Below, one piece after another: positions 13,933 to 19,474 of a stretch of 19,474 nucleotides of DNA; positions within the stretch are counted from its first letter, which is position 1, and each line of letters starts with the position of its first letter. The notes under the pieces were generated by a model, which was not told where the DNA came from, ran no database searches, and saw nothing but the letters and a program-made list of their open reading frames with translations. This DNA is from DAOTWA01 sp034435955 (GTDB lineage Bacteria; Chloroflexota; Anaerolineae; Anaerolineales; Anaerolineaceae). The stretch spans positions 1 to 19,474 of the forward strand of contig DAOTWA010000052.1 of NCBI GenBank assembly GCA_034435955.1, given 5' to 3'. A program made the translations under genes and the position numbers.

Positions 13933-14994
13933 GTCCGGGGTTACGGTTTCAAGCGTCATCATTTCCACCGCTTTGACCACAGCGTTCATATTAGGCTCTT
14001 CTGCTGTTTCGATCATCCCAGCGTCGCACAAGATTGCCAGTTCAGGGCGCAAAGGAATGCGCGCCAGGAGCGGAGCGCCGGCCAGTTTGGCAACTTCTTC
14101 GCTATGGCTCGGCCCGAAGATATCGTAATGCCGCCCGGTATCCTCGGCCCGGAAACCGGCCATATTTTCGACAATTCCAATCACCGGGGCATTCAAAGAA
14201 GCGGCCATCCTTACGGCTTTTTTGACCACCATACCCGCCAATGCCTGAGGGGTCGTGACCATCAAAACGCCGCTGATAGGCAAACTTTGCATGACGGTCA
14301 AAGCTGCATCGGAAGTGCCGGGGGGTAAATCGACCAGGAGTTCATCGAGCTGGCCCCAGTTGACGTCATTCCAGAATTGCTGAATGGTCTTGGTGATCAG
14401 CGGCCCCCGCCAGATGACCGCCTGTTCTTCATTTTCCAACGCCAGGTTAATGGACACTATCTTGATCCCTAGCCGGCTCTGGATCGGTTCAATGCCCTGT
14501 TCTCCTCCGAGCAGTGGTCCGTGCACCCCAAATAATTTCGGAATACTGGGGCCGGTGACATCCGCATCGAGGATGCCCACTCGATGCCCGGCGCGCGCCA
14601 ATGAGGTGGCCAGCAGACCGGTGACCAACGACTTGCCTACCCCGCCCTTGCCGCTCATCACGGCAATGACTCTCGCGATCCGATTATTTACCGCCAGCGC
14701 CGGCTTCGTCTTGGCAGGATGAAGGAGAGCATCGCGTTCCTCCTGGCTCATCGCGCCCAGACTGACCTCAACGCTCTGCACCCCCGGCAGCCCCTGAATG
14801 GCTGAGCGGGCATCCTGGGCCAGTTGATCACGCAGCGGGCATTCCGGGATGGTCAGCGCCAGCGTGAAGCTGACTTTTCCACCCTCGACTTTCAAATCCC
14901 GCACCATATTTAGATCAACAATGTTGCGCTGGATCTCAGGATCGATGACCCGGCGCAGCGCCTCCATGATTTGTTTCTCTGAAATTGCAGCCAT
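13921..14994 (-). CDS. Mrp/NBP35-family P-loop ATPase lacking the C-terminal CxxC
   Basis: A 357-aa cytoplasmic ATPase of the Mrp/ApbC family, normally an Fe-S cluster carrier. Residues 1-95 are a MIP18/DUF59 domain (IPECPLRDQL with Cys52). The ATPase has the deviant Walker A GKGGVGKS (115-122), DADVTGPSIP and LLVDLPPGTSDAAL. In most Mrp proteins VENMxxF is followed by a CPxCG cluster-binding motif. Here residues 281-287 read FRAEDTG, so both cysteines are missing and standard cluster binding is doubtful. ATG 14994 is chosen for the GGGAGA site upstream and family length; the frame extends to 15018. It begins 4 nt after the glutaredoxin-like gene, suggesting joint work. Confidence 0.92.
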   Translation of the reverse strand: MAAISEKQIMEALRRVIDPEIQRNIVDLNMVRDLKVEGGKVSFTLALTIPECPLRDQLAQDARSAIQGLPGVQSVEVSLGAMSQEERDALLHPAKTKPALAVNNRIARVIAVMSGKGGVGKSLVTGLLATSLARAGHRVGILDADVTGPSIPKLFGVHGPLLGGEQGIEPIQSRLGIKIVSINLALENEEQAVIWRGPLITKTIQQFWNDVNWGQLDELLVDLPPGTSDAALTVMQSLPISGVLMVTTPQALAGMVVKKAVRMAASLNAPVIGIVENMAGFRAEDTGRHYDIFGPSHSEEVAKLAGAPLLARIPLRPELAILCDAGMIETAEEPNMNAVVKAVEMMTLETVTPDVKG

Positions 14995-14998
14995 TGCA

Positions 14999-15265
14999 TT
15001 ATTCTCCCTGTAGATCAAAAATTAGTCTGGCTTTCTGTTCATCAATCCGGCATTCAGGCCTGATGAACAGGTCAAAAGGATTAATACTGACTCCATCCAC
15101 TAAAATTCCCGGTGAAGCCAGAAAATTGTATTCATCCTTGAGATGCATGCCTTCCTTCGAATCCAGTTCAATTCGCTGGAAGGGAATTCGATTGTCTTGC
15201 AGGTATTTCATGATTTTTCGACTTCGCCGGCAGCCTTTGGCCGGCAAAATAGTAATTGATTTCAT
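14999..15265 (-). CDS. Glutaredoxin-like protein with CRRS motif
   Basis: An 88-aa thioredoxin-fold protein. It has a monothiol-type active site Cys12-Arg-Arg-Ser15 (AKGCRRSRKIMKYL), the glutaredoxin-style IPFQRIELD strand, and the cis-proline at Pro52 in ASPGILVDG. Cys72 (RPECRIDE) is a second thiol. Length matches glutaredoxins. Monothiol CxxS members often carry Fe-S clusters or act in glutathione-type exchange, but the CGFS signature is absent, so the role is open. Its ATG overlaps the patatin stop (ATGA), and the Mrp-type ATPase starts 4 nt after its stop. That position suggests it supports the Mrp protein, perhaps supplying thiol ligands. Confidence 0.82.
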   Translation of the reverse strand: MKSITILPAKGCRRSRKIMKYLQDNRIPFQRIELDSKEGMHLKDEYNFLASPGILVDGVSINPFDLFIRPECRIDEQKARLIFDLQGE

Positions 15266-16230
15266 CCGTAAAAATCCTTTCCAGCTTTAACTTTCGCGTC
15301 GGCAACGCCGCGAGTCTCATGCTTTCCAAAAAGGCTCCATCTTTTCCAGCGCTCCACGCTATAACCAGAGGAGGTCAATGGGACCACTTCTCCCCTCTCC
15401 AGAGCCTTTTTCATCTGACGGTAACCCGCCTCGATTAACAAGGGTGTCTGGCAGAAATCCCAAATGGGAACCGGCTGCTCGGTAACCAGCTCAACCCGAT
15501 GAACCGGTATCCCTTTGGAACGGGCCAGCTCCATTTCCAGGTAGGTATGCCGGCTGATAATCGTGCTCAGGAATTTCATCCAGAATGGCCCAAAGCCGTG
15601 CGCACCTGGATCGATCTCCCCAGGGGCGGACAGGTCCAGGGCAATGATCTCAGTCGCGCCATGAAGGATGGCGGGTTCAATCGGCAGGTTGCTGATTGCG
15701 CCCCCATCCAAGAGAAACCGATCCTCAACCTCGAGTGGATGGACCCACGGGGGGATCGCAGCCGATGCCAGAACCCCGTCCAGCACCGATTGCTGCGGAT
15801 CGTCCCCAAAGTAAACCGGCTGGGCGCGGTTTAGATCAACGCTCACCAGAAGAATGGTCGGGCCAGGCAAATCGCCAAAACGGATATCGGGTGTTAATCC
15901 CTGAGATACCAAGAAATCCTTTATTCGGTGATCCAGCCGAAAATGAATGCGGTTAAAAATCACTCTCAAGCTGACCCAGGCTGGATTGGGGGGCAGCAAA
16001 TCGGACTTCGCTGCCTTGAGCCAGGCCCTTTCCAGAGAGGCCAGCGCGGTTTGATTAAAACCATGCATGCCCAGAAAAGCAGCGTTTATGGCGCCGACCG
16101 AGGCGCCCGCGACGAGATCAGGCTGAATCCCGGCTTCGTAGAGAGCGCGCAACGCCCCAACCTGCAAAGCGCCGCGTGCTCCCCCTCCGGCCAGCACAAA
16201 AGCCAGTTTGTCAGACGATTTCTTTTTCAT
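15262..16230 (-). CDS. Patatin-like phospholipase (RssA/YchK type)
   Basis: A 322-aa serine lipase or esterase with a Ser-Asp dyad. The oxyanion loop GGGARG is at 15-20, the nucleophile motif GASVG at 42-46 (Ser44), and the partner aspartate Asp175 is in LLDGGAISN. No signal peptide is present, so it is cytoplasmic or membrane-peripheral. The natural substrate is unknown; bacterial relatives cleave phospholipids or acyl-esters. AAGGGA precedes the ATG. It lies 72 nt after ChrA and is coupled by a 4-nt overlap to the glutaredoxin-like gene. Relation to the metal genes is unclear; membrane repair after stress is a guess. Confidence 0.92.
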   Translation of the reverse strand: MKKKSSDKLAFVLAGGGARGALQVGALRALYEAGIQPDLVAGASVGAINAAFLGMHGFNQTALASLERAWLKAAKSDLLPPNPAWVSLRVIFNRIHFRLDHRIKDFLVSQGLTPDIRFGDLPGPTILLVSVDLNRAQPVYFGDDPQQSVLDGVLASAAIPPWVHPLEVEDRFLLDGGAISNLPIEPAILHGATEIIALDLSAPGEIDPGAHGFGPFWMKFLSTIISRHTYLEMELARSKGIPVHRVELVTEQPVPIWDFCQTPLLIEAGYRQMKKALERGEVVPLTSSGYSVERWKRWSLFGKHETRGVADAKVKAGKDFYG

Positions 16231-16302
16231 ACCAGTCCCTTGTAATGCTTGTAACCTGGCAAGGATCCATACCCCATATTCCGAAAGGATAAACTCCCAT
16301 TC

Positions 16303-17547
16303 TCATATCAGACCCAGGGCCAGCAGTCCGCCCCAGATTGCCAAACCGCCGGCAAAAACCCACAGGATATCTAGCTTAAAATAGCGTACAGCGAGGAAGG
16401 CTGCACCTGCCAGCACAAAAGCCGCAGACGTCGTCAATGCTACCTCGCCGATCTGGAGCGAGACCGCGGCCAACATGCCGACAAAAGCAGCCAATACCCC
16501 GGCCAAAGCGCCGCGTACGACCTGAAGATTACGCACCCGTGTAAATATCTCGGTAAACACCAGCGTCATGGCAAAAGATGGAGAAAAAATGGCAAAGGTC
16601 GCTAATAGCGCGCCCCAAAAGCCACCCATCTTATATCCGATGAATGCCGCGGTGATTAAAAATGGACCCGGGGTAATTTGACCCAGGACAATTCCATCGG
16701 CAAACTGGTTCAGGCTCATCCAGTGATGAATATCCACTACTTCCGATTGAATCAGGGGAATGATGGCCGTTCCGTTGCCGAAGGCTACCGCCCCGATCTT
16801 GAAGAGCGAGAGCCCTAAATTTCCCATGTCAGAGTGTAAAGACCAGGCCAGCACGACCACACCCAGAATAACGATCGTCACGGCGCCAATCCCTAGCCAG
16901 CGTCGTTTCGAGGCGGGAGCCCGCGCCGGGTTGCCAGCCTGCGCCGCCGGATTTCCTTTGACCGATGCCGGGTGAATGAGAATAGCGCCCAAACCTAGGG
17001 CAATCAGCACCATCATGATCGCATTAAATTTGAGCAACAAGGCAGCGAACGCGAACAGCGCAATGATTGCTTCCACGCGGCCTTTTAGCGCCCGGCTGCC
17101 CATATCGAGGGTAACGTTCAACAGCACGCCTACAACCAGCGCTTCCAATCCCAGGAACAACGGATGGACCCAGGGCAGATTCCCGGCGGCAAAATACAGC
17201 GCGGAAAGGGCCAACATCAGGAAAAACGAAGGCAGGATAAAACCGGTGGTGGCCAGGATGGCCCCAGGGACGCCGTGCAGCACATAGCCAACATAGGCGG
17301 TGAAATCAACCATGATCGGGCCTGGGTAAAGCTGCACCATTGCCAGCCCATCGTTCATCTCTTCCTCGCTCAGCCAGCGCCGGGTCATCACCAGCGCTTT
17401 GAGTTTTTGCAAAATCGCCATGCCAAAAGCGGTTAATCCAACCTGCAGATAAGCCAGGAAGATTGTCTTCAGGGGGACATGCGCCCGTTCGATCAGAGTT
17501 TCTTCGTGTTGAGGTGTTTCATATTTCGACAATTCTGAAGTCGTCAT
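16303..17547 (-). CDS. chrA: Chromate transporter ChrA (two CHR domains)
   Basis: A 414-aa membrane protein of the CHR superfamily that should expel chromate. The two homologous halves are visible. The first has GLTAFG (37-42) and LYPGPIMVDFTAYVGY with PGP at 75-77; the second has AVAFGNGTAIIPLI (253-265) and LGQITPGPFLITAA with PGP at 293-295. Each is followed by GY and a glycine-rich hydrophobic hairpin. The length is typical of long-chain ChrA. The cytoplasmic N-terminus (residues 1-25) is hydrophilic. No good ribosome site precedes ATG 17547, so the start is less certain. It lies 43 nt after the MFS gene. Sulfate or another oxyanion as substrate cannot be excluded. Confidence 0.93.
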   Translation of the reverse strand: MTTSELSKYETPQHEETLIERAHVPLKTIFLAYLQVGLTAFGMAILQKLKALVMTRRWLSEEEMNDGLAMVQLYPGPIMVDFTAYVGYVLHGVPGAILATTGFILPSFFLMLALSALYFAAGNLPWVHPLFLGLEALVVGVLLNVTLDMGSRALKGRVEAIIALFAFAALLLKFNAIMMVLIALGLGAILIHPASVKGNPAAQAGNPARAPASKRRWLGIGAVTIVILGVVVLAWSLHSDMGNLGLSLFKIGAVAFGNGTAIIPLIQSEVVDIHHWMSLNQFADGIVLGQITPGPFLITAAFIGYKMGGFWGALLATFAIFSPSFAMTLVFTEIFTRVRNLQVVRGALAGVLAAFVGMLAAVSLQIGEVALTTSAAFVLAGAAFLAVRYFKLDILWVFAGGLAIWGGLLALGLI

Positions 17548-17590
17548 ATTTATGCTCAGGCATGCGTTTGCTTTTTAGAGTTCATGAACG

Positions 17591-18748
17591 TCATTGGTAA
17601 AATGCGCTGGAAATTGCGCTCACCGGCGGCATGATCCATATCCCTGCCAGAATCAAACCGGCCGCCACCCATAGAGCAACCGCCGGGCTCCACAGGGTGA
17701 TCAACATTGCGCCTAGAGCTGGGGCATACAATCCGCGGATGCCACAGGTCAGCAAGTGCAATCCAGATAAGTCAGCCGTGCCAAAGGAGGTCAGGCGGAT
17801 GGCCATCAAGCGCCAGCCAACCGCGAGCGCCGAACCGCCAATCCCACACAGGACATTGGCAATGACCAGCAGCCAAAAAGACCTTCCGATGGCATACAGG
17901 ATCGCCATGGCGATGATCGCCAGCATTCCCAAACGAAAGGCGTTGACGATGTGTTCGGGCGTCTCGCTCAACAATCTTCCCCAGATTTCGCTCGCGAAAA
18001 CCAGCGCCAGGCTATTGGCGGCTAGTAACAGGCCAATTTGCGCATTACTCAGGGCTAATTGCTTTACTTCAACCAGGGGAAAAGCTGGCAGCATCATTAC
18101 CATACCTGTACCAGCGACCATGAGCATTGTCACCATGCGCCGCACCAGGCTGTCCTGGCGCAGAATTTGCCAGGGTGAGGTGTCCCCATACGAATCGGTT
18201 CGCGATAGGTTGGGGAAGGACAGATAAGATGCAGCCGCGATCCCGGTACTTACTGCCGCAGTCGCCAGGGTGGCAAAGACGCCAAAAAACCCCATCATCC
18301 AGCCTGCCAATGCATTTGCCAGAGTGCGCATACCATTGAAGATCGCCTGCACTCTTCCCAGGCTGGCGCCGGTGCGCTCTGGATACACAATTTCTGCTAA
18401 AGCCACGTATAAAGGATCGCCCACGCCGTAAAACAGGTAATAAAGCAGTACCAGCAACGAAAAAACCAGGGCAGAACGCGCCAAACCCAGGCCGAAGAGA
18501 ACAACCGCCGCGGCCGCCAGCGATACGATCATCATCTCGCGAGCACCCCAACGCTTTGCCTGCGTTACCCAATAGGGGGACAGCAGATTGGCCAGATAAG
18601 GCGCGCTGGCGATCAGCGCCAGCAGCCAGGCCGAAGCACCCAGGCGTGTGGCCAGCACGGCAAAGAAAGCCGCGCTCAGGCCGGCTGCCAGGCCCAGGCT
18701 GGCGTGAATGACCACATCAAAAGTTCCCGATCGGCTGCTCATCGGCAT
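17591..18748 (-). CDS. Major facilitator superfamily permease
   Basis: A 385-aa integral membrane protein with about 12 hydrophobic segments in two halves, as in MFS transporters. Recognisable parts are the loop YWVTQAKRWGARE after TM2 and VGDPLYVALAEIVYPERTGASLGRVQAIFNGMR in the first half (quoted in two pieces: VGDPLYVALAEIVYPERTG and ASLGRVQAIFNGMR). The substrate is unknown. Starts are uncertain: TTG 18751, ATG 18748 and ATG 18742 are clustered, and none has a clear ribosome site; 18748 is chosen. It lies 50 nt after the ferredoxin gene and 43 nt before chrA, suggesting a shared transcript. A link to metal or oxyanion export is inferred only from neighbours. Confidence 0.85.
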   Translation of the reverse strand: MPMSSRSGTFDVVIHASLGLAAGLSAAFFAVLATRLGASAWLLALIASAPYLANLLSPYWVTQAKRWGAREMMIVSLAAAAVVLFGLGLARSALVFSLLVLLYYLFYGVGDPLYVALAEIVYPERTGASLGRVQAIFNGMRTLANALAGWMMGFFGVFATLATAAVSTGIAAASYLSFPNLSRTDSYGDTSPWQILRQDSLVRRMVTMLMVAGTGMVMMLPAFPLVEVKQLALSNAQIGLLLAANSLALVFASEIWGRLLSETPEHIVNAFRLGMLAIIAMAILYAIGRSFWLLVIANVLCGIGGSALAVGWRLMAIRLTSFGTADLSGLHLLTCGIRGLYAPALGAMLITLWSPAVALWVAAGLILAGIWIMPPVSAISSAFYQ

Positions 18749-18798
18749 CAACGGCTCATGAGGACGCCCCGCCAGAGCAAGGTGTCCCCCAAGGAGGC

Positions 18799-19428
18799 TT
18801 AAAGCTTGTTCTCACTCACCAGCGTCAATCCATTGCGGCGGATCAGGTCGCGCACGGCAGGTAAAAATCCCTGAATATCTTCCTGTTCGGTCGAAGTAAC
18901 CTCGAAGGACATGAACGAAGGCGTGTTCTCCATGGCGCCTTTCACTGTCGGCACTTCCAGGCGTAGATTGACGAAGTCGTCCGGCTGGTCTTTGATCAGT
19001 TCTTCCATCTGCACCAGGAAGCGTTTTTCGCCAAACTCTCCGGCGACCTCAAACCGAACGCGCGTGGTCAGTTTTGCGATCGCATCTTCGGCCGCGGCGC
19101 GCGCTTTGATTGCATCTTCTTTGGCCATTTTCTCTTTGGCTTCCTGGCGCACGATCTTGAAGATTTTATTTTCGCGTTCCAGCTTCCAGATCATATCCCG
19201 GTCAGGGAAACTGATCGCCTGCACCGGGCAAACCGTGCCGCAGGTGCTGCAGCCGACCATGCAGCTCATCGCATTGACCGGCACGGCTTTGTTATCCTGC
19301 ATTTCGTAGACGCCGCGACCGCAGGTTGTGTAACAGAGGGTGCAGCCAATACAGACATCGGCATCCACCGTCGGGAACCAGGGAATTTCCTTGCGCGGAA
19401 TCCCATGCCACATTTCTTCTTTAGCCAT
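18799..19428 (-). CDS. 2[4Fe-4S] ferredoxin-like protein with C-terminal extension
   Basis: A 209-aa soluble electron carrier. Two [4Fe-4S] sites are visible: CIGCTLCYTTCGRG (Cys26, 29, 32, 36) and CMVGCSTCGTVCP (Cys56, 60, 63, 67). The first site is followed by Gly instead of the usual Pro, and the second has a CxxxC opening. Residues 80-120 are charged and helical (EKMAKEDAIKARAAAEDAI). A domain of about 90 residues follows that I do not recognise. AGGAGA lies upstream of the ATG. It could supply electrons to a reductase outside the window. It stands first among the visible genes of block A. Confidence 0.88.
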   Translation of the reverse strand: MAKEEMWHGIPRKEIPWFPTVDADVCIGCTLCYTTCGRGVYEMQDNKAVPVNAMSCMVGCSTCGTVCPVQAISFPDRDMIWKLERENKIFKIVRQEAKEKMAKEDAIKARAAAEDAIAKLTTRVRFEVAGEFGEKRFLVQMEELIKDQPDDFVNLRLEVPTVKGAMENTPSFMSFEVTSTEQEDIQGFLPAVRDLIRRNGLTLVSENKL

Positions 19429-19438
19429 TACATTTCTC

Positions 19439-19474
19439 CTATTTACCAGTTCCGATTTGAAAGATCTGGATGAT
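19439..19474 (-). other. Possible 3' end of a gene cut by the right edge
   Basis: One minus frame from the edge reads IIQIFQIGTGK and stops with TAG at 19439-19441; that stop overlaps the AGGAGA ribosome site of the ferredoxin gene. Another frame stops at 19443. Eleven codons are too few to identify anything, so a gene here is only a guess based on the tight packing of the window. Confidence 0.2.

Noticed and set aside
1..19474. tRNA, rRNA, CRISPR arrays, insertion sequences, transposases or attachment sites
   Set aside because: None seen by eye on either strand. No regularly spaced repeats, transposase or integrase motifs, or terminal inverted repeats were found. A covariance-model scan would be needed to exclude small RNAs.

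Overview
The window is a gene-dense stretch of bacterial DNA in which every convincing gene reads leftward (minus strand). About 19 complete genes are packed with short gaps or 4-nt ATGA overlaps, and both edges cut through transcription units. Protein style and gene content (two-domain ArsA, a Mrp-type ATPase, CDF transporters, a DUF5714 protein, many thioredoxin-fold proteins) look like an anaerobic or facultative, metal-exposed environmental bacterium. A Chloroflexota (Anaerolineae-like) origin is my best guess. It is an inference from protein flavour; there is no rRNA or other marker in the window.

Read in transcription order (right to left) there are four blocks. Block A (about 19428 to 10744): 2[4Fe-4S] ferredoxin, MFS permease, chromate transporter ChrA, patatin-like lipase, glutaredoxin-like CxxS protein, Mrp/NBP35-type ATPase, OsmC protein, PAP2-like membrane protein, CDF transporter fused to a NifX-like domain, and a second ZitB/CzcD-type CDF transporter. 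Block B (10537 to 6542): six-hairpin glycosidase, ProC-like reductase, and a membrane protein with two N-terminal CPHC thioredoxin domains followed by a DsbD/CcdA-like transmembrane domain. Block C (6231 to 3521): cytoplasmic CSGC thioredoxin, DUF5714 zinc/cysteine-rich protein, lipoate-protein ligase A and a small single-cysteine thioredoxin-fold protein; the last three overlap. Block D (3157 to the left edge): arsenic resistance operon arsR-arsD-arsA-arsC plus the first 16 codons of another gene.

The ars operon has the clearest regulation in the window: a consensus promoter (TTGACA, 16 bp, TATAAT) whose -10 lies inside a 28-bp near-perfect palindrome just upstream of arsR, the expected ArsR operator. 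ArsC would reduce arsenate, and ArsD would hand arsenite to the ArsA ATPase. The membrane pore (ArsB or Acr3) is not seen and may be the gene cut by the left edge.

The shared theme is metal/oxyanion transport (As, Cr, divalent cations) combined with thiol and Fe-S chemistry. The most unusual items are the permuted DsbD-like protein, the CDF-NifX fusion with altered metal ligands, the Mrp ATPase lacking its CxxC, and the coupled DUF5714-lipoate ligase-thioredoxin-fold cassette of unknown purpose.
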